64,000 bases of DNA from Bacteroidia bacterium (GCA_033391075.1 JAWPMV010000001.1:186001-250000); one strand, 5' to 3'. Positions 16,608 to 25,783 are shown, counted from the first letter of the stretch. Numbers and translations are program-made. Notes: generated from the sequence alone by a model not told the origin.

Positions 16608-17545
16608 TAGTCCATGGATTCAGTATCCTTCTTAGCCAATTCTTTCAATTTGGCGTAGTCGGCTTTGTTCATACCACCGTAGAAAAATTCTATCGGATCT
16701 ATCTTTTTACCGTTTAGGATAATTTCGTAGTGAAGGTGAGGCCCTTTTGAGAGACCTGAGTTTCCGGAAAGCCCAATTTCTTCTCCTCTTTTCACTTTCT
16801 GCCCTTTCTTTACATGAATTTCTCTCATGTGAGCATACTTAGTGATATAGCCAGTAGAACCGTGGGTAATTTCAATCTGGTGTCCATATCCTCCTTTACT
16901 CTTTCTTACTAGCGTAACGGTTCCGTCAGCACTAGAGATGATTGGAGTTCCCATAGAAGCTTGCATATCCAGTCCCCAGTGCATCTTGCGAATTTTCTGA
17001 AGCGGGTGCATACGCTGACCAAAACCGGAGATCACAGTACCTCTTACCGGGCGAATAGCCGGAGTGTGGCGAATTCTGTAATCATTGCTGGTCATCAGCT
17101 CATGAAGGTGATTGAAACTTTTTCCTTGTATATCAACCTTTCTCTCAAGAGTCTTGAGGCGGTCTTTTGCATTTTTGAGATCTTCAGGAGTGTTAGGGTC
17201 GTTGAGGACTGAACCCCCAATACCACCATTCCAGGCTCCTTCATCTATTTGTGTGGCCTCAGGAATCAAACTTCTGAGAAGTTTGTTATCCTCATCGTGA
17301 AGCTTATCTACTTGGTCTTCCAGAACTGCCAATGAATTTGTGAGAACCTGTAATTCAGTTTTTAGCTTTTCATTTTGGTTCTTTAGATAGATCGTTTTAG
17401 GATCATCAAAGAAGATAGAGTAAGCCAATAATCCACAACCTGCAAGTATTACTAAAGTCTTTTTGAAGATCGACTGTGCGCTCGCTTTCTCTTCCTGAAA
17501 GGTACAGCTCTCTTCGTCGTAGTAATATCGTATTCGTTTTGCCAT
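16607..17545 (-). CDS. M23 (LytM-type) metallopeptidase, membrane-anchored
   Basis: 312 residues. A short cytoplasmic N-terminus is followed by one transmembrane segment (KTLVILAGCGLLAYSIFF). Next comes a coiled-coil (~residues 55-95), then a linker, then a LytM domain. Zinc-ligand motifs are visible as MHWGLDMQ (H-x3-D) and GPHLHYEI (HxH). Such proteins cut peptidoglycan cross-links or, as EnvC/NlpD types, activate amidases. Both zinc motifs are intact here, so activity is likely. The stop codon overlaps the ATG presumed for the downstream MerR gene, an arrangement conserved in many Bacteroidota. It diverges from alaS. Confidence 0.92.
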   Translation of the reverse strand: MAKRIRYYYDEESCTFQEEKASAQSIFKKTLVILAGCGLLAYSIFFDDPKTIYLKNQNEKLKTELQVLTNSLAVLEDQVDKLHDEDNKLLRSLIPEATQIDEGAWNGGIGGSVLNDPNTPEDLKNAKDRLKTLERKVDIQGKSFNHLHELMTSNDYRIRHTPAIRPVRGTVISGFGQRMHPLQKIRKMHWGLDMQASMGTPIISSADGTVTLVRKSKGGYGHQIEITHGSTGYITKYAHMREIHVKKGQKVKRGEEIGLSGNSGLSKGPHLHYEIILNGKKIDPIEFFYGGMNKADYAKLKELAKKDTESMD

Positions 17546-17581
17546 ATGAAACAGGTATTATTTACTACCTTTGCGAGATCG

Positions 17582-17613
17582 TTGAGCAAGGGATGTATGC
17601 TTTGTTAATTTTG
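17582..17613 (+). promoter_or_regulatory. Candidate Bacteroidota-type promoter for alaS
   Basis: In the 197-nt divergent gap, TTG (17582-17584) and TAATTTTG (17606-17613) match the Bacteroidota -33 TTTG and -7 TAnnTTTG elements with a 21-nt spacer. Another TAnnTTTG match, TACCTTTG, lies at 17566-17573. Transcription would start about 120 nt before alaS. This is motif matching only. Confidence 0.35.
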
Positions 17614-17742
17614 CGTCCAAAATTGGATGTATTTTTCACAGGTAGCATTAAATTTGCTGACCAAAGTTAAAAAAAATTTTAATAATCAAAATAATTACTC
17701 TTTCGCTTATAAAACGAAGAGTTAACAAAGGAGTGGTAATCA

Positions 17743-20367
17743 ATGAAATCGTCTAAAGAAATACGCAATATATTTCTACAGTTTTTCAAACAAAAACTGC
17801 ACCAGATTGTAAAATCTGCTCCGGTTGTTGTAAAAAATGATCCTACACTCATGTTTACAAACGCCGGAATGAACCAGTTTAAGGACATTTTCCTCGGTTT
17901 AAAGCCGGCAAAATTTAAACGTGTAACTGACACGCAAAAGTGTCTTCGGGTATCAGGAAAACACAATGATCTGGAGGAAGTGGGGCATGATACCTACCAT
18001 CACACCCTCTTTGAGATGTTAGGAAACTGGTCTTTTGGGGACTATTATAAGGAAGAAGCGATAGATTGGGCCTGGGAATTACTTACCGAAGGATTTGAAA
18101 TTTCCCCTGATCGTATTTACGCAAGTATCTTCGGAGGAGACAAAGAAGACGGTATTCCTGCAGACGATGAGGCTACTTCTTACTGGAAAAAGTACTTACC
18201 TGAAGAGCGGATTTTACCATTTGGGAAAAAAGACAATTTTTGGGAAATGGGAGATGTTGGACCTTCCGGGCCTTGTTCGGAGATCCACCTCGATTTACGC
18301 TCAGATGAGGAAAGAGCAAAAGTTCCCGGAAAAGATCTGGTAAATGAAGATCATCCTGAAGTGGTTGAGATTTGGAATCTGGTATTTATTCAATTCAATA
18401 GAAAAGCAGATGGAAGTCTCGAAGAATTGCCTCAGAAGCATGTAGATACAGGTATGGGCTTCGAAAGGGTAGTTATGGCCCTTCAAAACAAGCAATCTTC
18501 TTATGATACCGACCTTTTTGATGGTAGCCGGAATTTTTTACAGGCAAAAACCGGACTGACCTATTCAGAAGCTTCAGAAGCCGAACAAATCGCTATTCGG
18601 GTCATTATGGACCATATCCGGGCCGTAGTATTTGCTATCGGAGACGGACAAAGGCCCGAAAATACGGGAGCAGGTTATGTGATTAGGAGAATTCTGCGTA
18701 GAGCTTCTCGCTATGGATTTACCTATTTAGGTCTGCAAAAACCATTCATGTATGAAATGGTGCCCATTCTGGCTGAGCAATATAGAGGAGTCTTTGACGA
18801 AGTCGAAGCCCAACAGGATTATATCACCCGTATTATAAAGAGTGAAGAAGAAAGCTTCCTGCGTACCCTGGAAAGTGGATCAAAACTCTTTGACGCTTAT
18901 TTAAAGGATCATAAGGATTCAGACAAGGTAGACGGGGATTTCGCCTTTATGCTTTATGATACCAAAGGCTTTCCTATTGACTTGACCGAGCTCATGGCAC
19001 GTGAACAGGGCCGGACAGTAGATATGGATCAGTTTCATGTGCGACTGGAAGAACAGAAAAAGCGTAGCAGGGATGATTCAGAGCGCGATACGGGAGATTG
19101 GGTGATTGTAAATACTTCTAATGATCTGCCCATCTTCAAGGGTTATGATGTCCTGGAGCTGGAAACTCGCATTCTCCAATACCGAACCGTAAGTACTGAA
19201 AAGAAGAGCATCTACCAGTTGGTGCTGGAAGAAACGCCTTTTTATGCAGAAAGTGGGGGGCAGATCGGAGACAGAGGTTTATTAAAAAATGGAGAACAAG
19301 AGATCAAAGTCCTTAATACGCAAAAAGAAAATGAACTCATTATTCATTATGTAGATAAGCTGCCAGAGGATGCAAGTGGAAGTTGGAAGGCTGAAGTCTT
19401 TAAAGAATTCAGACAGAAAGTTACCTCCAATCATAGCGCAACTCATTTATTGCATGCGGCCTTAAGGGAAACTTTAGGGACTCATGTAGAGCAAAAAGGC
19501 TCCCTGGTTTCCGATAAAGCTTTACGATTTGACTTTTCTCACTTCGAAAAAGTTACCCCCGAAGAAGTAAAACAGATAGAAGATATCGTAAATGCACAGA
19601 TTGCCAAAGGGATTCCTTTGGAAGAATACAGAGATGTGCCCATTGATGATGCAAAGAGAATGGGGGCGATGGCCCTTTTCGGCGAAAAATATGGAGAGCA
19701 AGTACGTGTGATCGTATTTGACCAGGAGCACAGTGTCGAATTGTGTGGGGGAACGCATGTAGGTAACACCAGGGATATTCGTCTGTTTAAACTGGTCTCA
19801 GAGAGTTCAATTGCTGCCGGAGTAAGAAGAGTAGAGGCATACACTGGTTCCAAAGCCTTTGATTATCTCAATGAAAAACAAGAGACCCTTAGTCGGGTTT
19901 CTGCTATCCTGAAAGATCCCAAGGACCTCGAAAAGTCTGTGGGAGATTTGGTAGAAAAAAATAAAGAACTGGAAAAAGCCCTTCAAAAACTCAATGCAGA
20001 AAAAGTAGGGCAATTGAAACAAGGATTATTGGATAAGGCTGAAAATATCTCCGGAATCAATATCATTCGGGCAAAAGTTGATCTGGGATCATCTGATGAC
20101 CTGAAGCAGCTTTCCTTTGAACTGAAAAGAGCAACAGAGAATACCCTGGTAGTTCTGGGAGCAGTGATTAAGGATAAACCTCAGCTCAGCGTTATCCTTA
20201 GCGATGACCTGGCTGAGAAAGGAAGCTATCATGCTGGAAATATGGTAAGGGAGTTGGCTAAGGAAATCAAAGGCGGAGGCGGTGGACAGCCATTCTTTGC
20301 AACTGCTGGAGGAAAAGATGCCAATGGAATTCAAGCGGCATTGGAAAAAGTGACACAAATGCTCTAA
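17743..20367 (+). CDS. alaS: Alanyl-tRNA synthetase
   Basis: 874 residues, the normal length. It charges tRNA-Ala with alanine and edits mischarged serine or glycine. Class II catalytic core at the N-terminus: FFKQKLHQIVKSAPVV, TNAGMNQFKDIFLG, GNWSFGDYYKEEAI and the motif around GAGYVIRRILRRASRYG. The editing domain carries the zinc ligands HSATHLLHAAL and CGGTHVGNT. The C-terminal domain ends in KGGGGGQPFFATAGGKD. All domains are intact and the gene stands divergent from the M23 peptidase. Confidence 0.98.
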   Translation: MKSSKEIRNIFLQFFKQKLHQIVKSAPVVVKNDPTLMFTNAGMNQFKDIFLGLKPAKFKRVTDTQKCLRVSGKHNDLEEVGHDTYHHTLFEMLGNWSFGDYYKEEAIDWAWELLTEGFEISPDRIYASIFGGDKEDGIPADDEATSYWKKYLPEERILPFGKKDNFWEMGDVGPSGPCSEIHLDLRSDEERAKVPGKDLVNEDHPEVVEIWNLVFIQFNRKADGSLEELPQKHVDTGMGFERVVMALQNKQSSYDTDLFDGSRNFLQAKTGLTYSEASEAEQIAIRVIMDHIRAVVFAIGDGQRPENTGAGYVIRRILRRASRYGFTYLGLQKPFMYEMVPILAEQYRGVFDEVEAQQDYITRIIKSEEESFLRTLESGSKLFDAYLKDHKDSDKVDGDFAFMLYDTKGFPIDLTELMAREQGRTVDMDQFHVRLEEQKKRSRDDSERDTGDWVIVNTSNDLPIFKGYDVLELETRILQYRTVSTEKKSIYQLVLEETPFYAESGGQIGDRGLLKNGEQEIKVLNTQKENELIIHYVDKLPEDASGSWKAEVFKEFRQKVTSNHSATHLLHAALRETLGTHVEQKGSLVSDKALRFDFSHFEKVTPEEVKQIEDIVNAQIAKGIPLEEYRDVPIDDAKRMGAMALFGEKYGEQVRVIVFDQEHSVELCGGTHVGNTRDIRLFKLVSESSIAAGVRRVEAYTGSKAFDYLNEKQETLSRVSAILKDPKDLEKSVGDLVEKNKELEKALQKLNAEKVGQLKQGLLDKAENISGINIIRAKVDLGSSDDLKQLSFELKRATENTLVVLGAVIKDKPQLSVILSDDLAEKGSYHAGNMVRELAKEIKGGGGGQPFFATAGGKDANGIQAALEKVTQML

Positions 20368-20447
20368 ATTTCCAACTTTAAGATAGGCTCCTCTATCTTT
20401 AGCCTTATGAAACGCCCGGCGATTGGCCTTAGCTTTTATTTCTTCTT

Positions 20448-21227
20448 ATGGATTTTAGCGTACTCATTACCACCGATGGACTTGTAAGTCTCTTTACTCT
20501 TACCCTCATGGAGATCATCCTGGGGATAGATAACATCATCTTTATTTCCATCGTCGCAGGTAAGTTGCCGGAGGATCAACAAGGCAAAGCACGTACACTG
20601 GGATTGTTCCTCGCCCTCTTTTTCAGAATTGCCTTACTATTATCGATAAACTGGATTGTAGGGCTTACAGATCCCGTTATCGCCTTAGAGTCTTTGCCCG
20701 AAAGTTTTGAGTTGAGTTGGCGGGATATTATTCTGATTGCGGGAGGTATATTCCTTATGGGGAAAACCATTCTGGAAATGCACCATAAATTGGAAGGACA
20801 GGATGGTTCAGAGGATAGCATAAAGGTCAAAGGATTTTGGAATGTTATCCTCCAAATCATCGTCCTGGATATCGTTTTCTCTTTTGATTCAATATTGACA
20901 GCGGTTGGATTGGTCAAACATGTGGAGATCATGATTGTGGCCGTAGTGATTTCTTTGGCTATTATGCTTGTTGCTGCAGGCCCGATCAGCAAATTCATCA
21001 ACGAAAGGCCTACCATTCAGATGCTGGCTTTATCCTTCCTCATGCTCATTGGGTTTATGCTGGTGGCAGAAGGCTTCGAGCAACATGTAGACAAAGGCTA
21101 CATCTATTTCGCGATGGCTTTTGCCTTTATCGTAGAGATATTGAATTCAAGACTGCGTAGGGGTAAGGATAAAAATATAGAACCGGTAAAGTTGAGAGAT
21201 CGCTTTATTGATGAAGAGGAATACTAG
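20448..21227 (+). CDS. TerC-family integral membrane protein
   Basis: 259 residues with seven or so hydrophobic helices. Family signatures are visible: TLTLMEIILGIDNIIFISIVAGKLP near the N-terminus and IVLDIVFSFDSILTAVGL in the middle, where acidic residues within membrane helices (E, D in LGIDN and FSFDS) bind a metal. TerC-family proteins such as Alx and MeeF-type exporters have been linked to manganese export and metalation of secreted enzymes. That role here is inferred. It follows alaS by 80 nt and is closed by a strong terminator. Confidence 0.9.
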   Translation: MDFSVLITTDGLVSLFTLTLMEIILGIDNIIFISIVAGKLPEDQQGKARTLGLFLALFFRIALLLSINWIVGLTDPVIALESLPESFELSWRDIILIAGGIFLMGKTILEMHHKLEGQDGSEDSIKVKGFWNVILQIIVLDIVFSFDSILTAVGLVKHVEIMIVAVVISLAIMLVAAGPISKFINERPTIQMLALSFLMLIGFMLVAEGFEQHVDKGYIYFAMAFAFIVEILNSRLRRGKDKNIEPVKLRDRFIDEEEY

Positions 21228-21260
21228 CAGATAATATTCTCTGATAGAAAAATTCTATAA

Positions 21261-21298
21261 ACAGCCCTTCTGATTCTGTCAGAAGGGCTGTACTTTTT
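21261..21298 (+). terminator. Rho-independent terminator after the TerC gene
   Basis: A perfect 13-bp stem ACAGCCCTTCTGA (21261-21273) pairs with 21279-21291 over a 5-nt loop and is followed by ACTTTTTG. It lies 33 nt after the TerC stop and 38 nt before the next start. Confidence 0.93.
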
Positions 21299-21335
21299 GT
21301 GTATATTTCTTTTCTACTACTATCTGAGAAAAACT

Positions 21336-23102
21336 ATGCGATTTGCACTTTGCTTCATTTTATGTTTTGGATTCCTTTCAGCACAGGATATTCACATTCG
21401 TACAAACATCATTGGCTACTTTCCAGAGGATTCAAAAGTTGCTTTGATCATGGCCACTGAGGACCTGAAAGGCAAAGCCGAATTGATTTCGACAAAAGGA
21501 GATAAAAGTATTTTGAAGAAAAAATTCTCGGAAGCCAAAGGCAAAACCTGGGGAAAATTCGCTCATCAATACCTGTTTGATTTCAGTGAATGGCAGGAAG
21601 AAGGGAGCTATTATATTAAAGTAGGCGAAATTCGCTCAACTTCTTTTTCCATCGGTGAAAAAGTCTATGGAAACTACCACTTGGACTTATTGGCTTTTAT
21701 GCGGCAACAGAGATGTGGCTACAATCCCTATTTCGATATTGTTTGCCACCAATCTGACGGACGTATCTTTTATGCACCGGTTGAAGACTCTAGCTATTTT
21801 GACTTTAGCGGAGGCTGGCATGATGCGGGGGACCAACTCAAATACCTGATCACTTCTTCCAATGCTACAGCTCGTATGCTTATGGCCTATGAAATGGCTG
21901 CAGAGAAGTTTAAAGACATAGTAGATGAATATGGGCATCCACATGCCAATGGAATTCCTGACATTTTGGATGAAGCGAAGTGGGGCCTGGATTGGATTCT
22001 CAAACTGCATCCCAAAAACGATTGGCTGATTCACCAGATTGCAGATGATCGAGATCACCGAGGCTTTAAATTTCCCCACAAGGATAATGCAGAATATGGT
22101 TGGGGGCCCAATTCCTATCGGGCAGCATATTTCGCTACAGGCACTCCTCAAGGCTTAGGAGAATGGAAAAGCCAAGCTACGGGTATTGCGAATCTGGCTG
22201 GTCGCTCTGCCGCTGCTTTAGCCTTAGGAGCAAGAATATGGAAACAGGCAGGTTTGGACGAAAACTTTGCCAATAGATGTCAACAAGCTGCTGAAGAACT
22301 CTATCGCATGGGCAGAGAACAAGAAGGCTATCAGCAGGGAAACTCACATGGAGCCCCCTATCGCTACAATGAAAATAGCTGGGAAGATGATATGGAATGG
22401 GGAGCCGCTGAGTTATACAAACTGACCCACAAAAAAGTATATCTGGATGAAGCCATTGCCTATGCCTACCAGATTCAGGAGGATGGCTGGATGGCTCGGG
22501 ATACTATGCTGCACTATGAAAAGTATCCCTTTATGAATATGGCTCATTTTTCCCTTTATCCCCATGCACCTGATTCCGTGAAAAAGGATTTGATCGCCTG
22601 GTACAAAGCGAATATTGAAAAAGTCCTTCAACGATCCCGGGGAAATTCCTACCAAATCGGAGTTCCTTTCCTCTGGTGCTCTAATAATTTGATGGTCAAT
22701 TTCATTACACAGGTGATGCTTTATGAGAAAATGAGTGGAGATGAGCAATTTCATGCAGAAATGCTTTTGCACAGAGATTGGTTGTTTGGGCGAAATCCCT
22801 GGGGAACGAGCATGTTTACAGGCATTCCCAGAGAGGGAGAGACTCCCTTTGATGTGCATATCCCTCCCAGAGCTTTACTAAAAGAGACTCCTGCAGGAGG
22901 CCTGATAGATGGGCCTATTTTCCGCACAATCCATGATTATCTCAAAGGACTTATTCTTACCGAAGCAGACGAATTTGCTCCTTTCCAAAATGAATTCGTG
23001 GTTTATCATGATGATATCGGAGATTATTCCACCAATGAACCTACCATGGATGGTACCGCTGATGCTATACTTATCATGGCCCTATGGGCAAAAGGCTTTT
23101 AA
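21336..23102 (+). CDS. Glycoside hydrolase family 9 enzyme with N-terminal Ig-like domain, secreted
   Basis: 588 residues from ATG 21336, with signal peptide MRFALCFILCFGFLSAQ. An upstream ATG at 21297 lies inside the terminator and is unlikely. Residues ~20-105 form the CelD-type Ig-like domain (IRTNIIGYFPEDSKVALIMA). The (alpha/alpha)6 barrel follows, with the catalytic-base motif FSGGWHDAGDQLKY (D163, D166) and the C-terminal acid in STNEPTMDGTADAIL. The GH9 cellulase histidine-arginine motif (PHHR-type) is replaced by DVHIPPR, so specificity may differ from cellulose. GH9 also contains exo-beta-glucosaminidases. The next genes, an HGSNAT-like acetyltransferase 12 nt on and a convergent deacetylase, favour an amino-sugar polymer. 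Confidence 0.9.
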   Translation: MRFALCFILCFGFLSAQDIHIRTNIIGYFPEDSKVALIMATEDLKGKAELISTKGDKSILKKKFSEAKGKTWGKFAHQYLFDFSEWQEEGSYYIKVGEIRSTSFSIGEKVYGNYHLDLLAFMRQQRCGYNPYFDIVCHQSDGRIFYAPVEDSSYFDFSGGWHDAGDQLKYLITSSNATARMLMAYEMAAEKFKDIVDEYGHPHANGIPDILDEAKWGLDWILKLHPKNDWLIHQIADDRDHRGFKFPHKDNAEYGWGPNSYRAAYFATGTPQGLGEWKSQATGIANLAGRSAAALALGARIWKQAGLDENFANRCQQAAEELYRMGREQEGYQQGNSHGAPYRYNENSWEDDMEWGAAELYKLTHKKVYLDEAIAYAYQIQEDGWMARDTMLHYEKYPFMNMAHFSLYPHAPDSVKKDLIAWYKANIEKVLQRSRGNSYQIGVPFLWCSNNLMVNFITQVMLYEKMSGDEQFHAEMLLHRDWLFGRNPWGTSMFTGIPREGETPFDVHIPPRALLKETPAGGLIDGPIFRTIHDYLKGLILTEADEFAPFQNEFVVYHDDIGDYSTNEPTMDGTADAILIMALWAKGF

Positions 23103-23114
23103 TCTTAAAAGACG

Positions 23115-24302
23115 ATGAAAACAGAGCGCATACTATCTATAGATATTTTCAGAGGCCTGACCATTTTTATGATGGTCTTTGTAAATGAATTGGCAGCCGT
23201 ATCGGGCATCCCTGCCTGGATGAAACATGTAGCGGCAGATGTAAATGGGATGACCTTTGTGGATGTGGTTTTTCCGGCTTTTCTCTTTATCGTGGGAATG
23301 TCTATCCCTTTTGCCGTAAGCAATCGACTTGCCAAGGATTCCTCTAAAGTCTCTTTTTGGAAACATACCCTCATACGAACTTTAGGCCTGATCATTCTAG
23401 GCGTTTATATGGTGAATGCTGAGGAAATGAATGCCGAGGCGAACCTTATTCCTAAACGCCTATGGTCTGCATTACTCTATATCGCCGCTATTCTCATTTG
23501 GAACAACTATCCCAAAAGCACAGAGCGCAGCAAACAAAATCTATATACAGCTCTGAAAATAGGCGGAATACTCATCCTCATTGCACTCTTTGCAAGCTAT
23601 CGAAAAGGCAGTGAAGGAGACTTAATAGGAATGACGCCTAGTTGGTGGGGAATCCTGGGTTTGATAGGCTGGGCCTATTTGATAGCGATCCTTGCATATA
23701 TGGCAGGGACTAAAAAGCTAGCTTATTTACTCGCTCTCTTTCTGGGATTTATTTTTTTGATTGCTGGATTGAAAGCAGATGTGTTTGGGGAACTATCTAT
23801 TTTTTTATGGCTTAAATCTCAAAGTGGGCATTTGGTGCATAGCCTGATTGTCATCTCGGGAATTCTCTGCTCAGCCATATTAAGAGGGGAGGGGATTAAG
23901 GCTGATGCCAAACAAAAAATTGCCTATATGCTGCTTGCCGGTATGCTATGTTTGATCCTTGCTTATTTTATGGAGGGATTTGGAGGAATTTCAAAAATAA
24001 AAGCCAGCTTGAGCTGGGCCTTATATTCTTCAGCCTCCTGTTTTTTTATTTTTCCGCTGGTTTATTGGTTGGTAGATATGAAAGGGCGAAAGTCATGGGC
24101 TAATTTCCTCAAACCTGCGGGAACCAATCCCCTGCTTACCTATATACTACCCGCTTTATTTTATGCTATCGCAGGCTATGGGTTTATCCCTGAATTTTTA
24201 AATATAGGCTTTGGAGGAATTATGCGTTCCCTGCTTTTTAGTTTTTTCATTTTATTTCTGGCGGATCAATTGACAAAGCGAAGCATTCGTTTACAACTCT
24301 GA
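23115..24302 (+). CDS. HGSNAT-like membrane acyltransferase (DUF5009 / heparan-alpha-glucosaminide N-acetyltransferase family)
   Basis: 395 residues with about ten to eleven membrane helices. The N-terminus MKTERILSIDIFRGLTIFMM and the block KHVAADVNGMTFVDVVFPAF, followed by LFIVGMSIPFA, match the family signature. The histidine of the latter block corresponds to the active-site histidine of human HGSNAT. HGSNAT moves acetyl groups from cytosolic acetyl-CoA to terminal glucosamine on the other side of the membrane. Bacterial members are thought to do likewise on periplasmic sugars. It is 12 nt behind the GH9 gene, so it is co-transcribed. Its last 12 nt overlap the convergent deacetylase gene. 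Confidence 0.82.
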   Translation: MKTERILSIDIFRGLTIFMMVFVNELAAVSGIPAWMKHVAADVNGMTFVDVVFPAFLFIVGMSIPFAVSNRLAKDSSKVSFWKHTLIRTLGLIILGVYMVNAEEMNAEANLIPKRLWSALLYIAAILIWNNYPKSTERSKQNLYTALKIGGILILIALFASYRKGSEGDLIGMTPSWWGILGLIGWAYLIAILAYMAGTKKLAYLLALFLGFIFLIAGLKADVFGELSIFLWLKSQSGHLVHSLIVISGILCSAILRGEGIKADAKQKIAYMLLAGMLCLILAYFMEGFGGISKIKASLSWALYSSASCFFIFPLVYWLVDMKGRKSWANFLKPAGTNPLLTYILPALFYAIAGYGFIPEFLNIGFGGIMRSLLFSFFILFLADQLTKRSIRLQL

Positions 24303-25073
24303 TAATAAGGAAAAAGAATAGCCTCTATTTCGAAGTTCATCTATCAGCTCCCCAAGCTTGTCGTAAAATTTATCTGTACGGCTGGGATGAGTACCGATAT
24401 GAAGCAAAAGGATAAATCCATTCAATCCATTTGCATCCTCTGTCTCGTAGTTCAGGATGCTTTCAAAAATTCTTTGGCTACTCAGGTATCGTTTGCCCAT
24501 GTCAGGGGTAGTATAGTCTGCATTTGAGCGGGTACCGGGACTGAAGTTGATAAGAACCAGATTCATTTCTTTTGTCCATTGACTTATCTCCCGATTATAC
24601 CATTCATAAGGTGGCATAAAAAAAATCGCTTCCTCTTTTTCTATCCCAAAATCCGCCATGATCTGATAATTGTTTAGGAGGTCCTTGGTAAAGGTAGATT
24701 TACTGACCAATAAAGAATCCCGCTTCTCCCAGCTTGCATAGAGCAAGTGCTTATCAGAATGGGCGCCTAAATAATGTCCCATTTTCTTTAGCTTTTTGAT
24801 ATGTCGGGCATTGTCGGGATTTCGATAATAATCTCCCGTAAAGAAAAATTGAGCCTTCAGTTTTTTTCTCCGAAGGCAGCGGAGGATTTTTTGAGCACCC
24901 TCATTGAAATCACCTCCAGTGAATGTCAGGAAAATTTCTTTGCTGGTAGTATCAAGCCTGATAAGCCCGCCATGACTATAACGGGCATGGGGAAAGCTAT
25001 AATCCTGAGCAGGAAGCCGGGAGGGAAACATGCTCAGAACAAGGCTACAGACTACAATGGCAGATGTTTTCAT
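24291..25073 (-). CDS. Polysaccharide deacetylase (NodB/CE4-like), secreted
   Basis: 260 residues with a signal peptide (MKTSAIVVCSLVLSMFPSRLPAQ). The NodB-type domain has its metal-binding motif H-S-D-K-H (H105, H109) in YLGAHSDKHLLY, a FMPPYEW block equivalent to the R-x-PY/PP motif, and a late LLLHIGTHPS. The usual TFDDGP motif is changed to TFTGGDF (D55). The metal-binding Asp is therefore shifted and the canonical catalytic-base Asp is missing. This variant recurs in a Bacteroidota subgroup and may retain activity. It would remove N- or O-acetyl groups from polysaccharide. Convergent with, and overlapping, the HGSNAT-like gene. Confidence 0.82.
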   Translation of the reverse strand: MKTSAIVVCSLVLSMFPSRLPAQDYSFPHARYSHGGLIRLDTTSKEIFLTFTGGDFNEGAQKILRCLRRKKLKAQFFFTGDYYRNPDNARHIKKLKKMGHYLGAHSDKHLLYASWEKRDSLLVSKSTFTKDLLNNYQIMADFGIEKEEAIFFMPPYEWYNREISQWTKEMNLVLINFSPGTRSNADYTTPDMGKRYLSSQRIFESILNYETEDANGLNGFILLLHIGTHPSRTDKFYDKLGELIDELRNRGYSFSLLSEL

Positions 25074-25171
25074 CCTGAATTTTACACATAAAAATCAGGC
25101 AAGACTAAGGGAGTCTTAAAAAAACCTACGTGTTCTCTGGAAAATCAGGAGTATGATTTTATCAAATATTT

Positions 25172-25612
25172 CTATTTGTTAACTGCTCTGATAAAGTTTC
25201 CATTATCATCGTAATGCAGTTCTCGTTCAGAGGAACGGCCAATGACGAAGATGCAATAATAACTGTCGCCGGTCGCGTCGTGAAAGACAGTTTCTGTTAT
25301 CCGAAATCCGGGATAATTGTCCCGATAATGACGCATAGCATCACTGGGGACCTGACTTTCGGGTATGCTGATCCGAGTAGACATCCAATCGCCTTCTTCG
25401 GAGAAAAAAGCGGTCATGGCATAGCCTCTTTGGAAAAAACTGGCTGAAAAGCCATATCGAGGTGAGTTCCAACGAACTTCTTCTGCATCAGGGAAATTCC
25501 GCTGAAATTGTTGTTGGATAAAATTAGGTGGTACGGAGCTACCGCGTGTAATTTGGGAATGGGCAGATTGCGCCAAAAAGAAAACAAGCAGTATGAAGGC
25601 AATTCTCTTCAT
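25172..25612 (-). CDS. Secreted PepSY-like (beta-lactamase-inhibitor-like) domain protein
   Basis: 146 residues from ATG 25612. Ten more residues are possible from 25642. A signal peptide (MKRIAFILLVFFLAQSAHSQ) is followed by a PepSY-like domain: FQRNFPDAEEVRWNSPRYGFSASFF, then GDWMSTRISIPESQVP and MRHYRDNYPGFRITETVF, ending in ELHYDDNGNFIRAVNK. Two related half-repeats are visible. Such proteins are small periplasmic or extracellular proteins of unknown role in Bacteroidota. It diverges from the T9SS protein gene. Confidence 0.78.
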   Translation of the reverse strand: MKRIAFILLVFFLAQSAHSQITRGSSVPPNFIQQQFQRNFPDAEEVRWNSPRYGFSASFFQRGYAMTAFFSEEGDWMSTRISIPESQVPSDAMRHYRDNYPGFRITETVFHDATGDSYYCIFVIGRSSERELHYDDNGNFIRAVNK

Positions 25613-25759
25613 GAGGATGGCGTTAATAGAATTACAAGACAAGCAAGGCTAATATACAAGCTTTATCATAAATTACAAAGATTGTTCATCTGTATGAATA
25701 ATTTATTGGGACGTTCTTTAAGGGTCGCAAAATAGATTTTCGCTTATCCTCGGGGGCTT

Positions 25760-25783
25760 TACCAAGAAAATTGGTATCTTTTT
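25760..25783 (+). promoter_or_regulatory. Leader hairpin 1 upstream of T9SS gene
   Basis: TACCAA (25760-25765) pairs with TTGGTA (25771-25776) over GAAAA, followed by TCTTTTT. It could be a weak intrinsic terminator or attenuator, or the T-rich part could belong to a promoter -7 element. It is the first of two hairpin-plus-T-run structures before the start at 25855. Confidence 0.35.

Noticed and set aside
25102-25118. Inverted repeat AAGACT-AAGGG-AGTCTT upstream of the deacetylase gene
   Set aside because: The A-run is on the wrong side for a reverse-strand terminator and a single copy is weak evidence for an operator.
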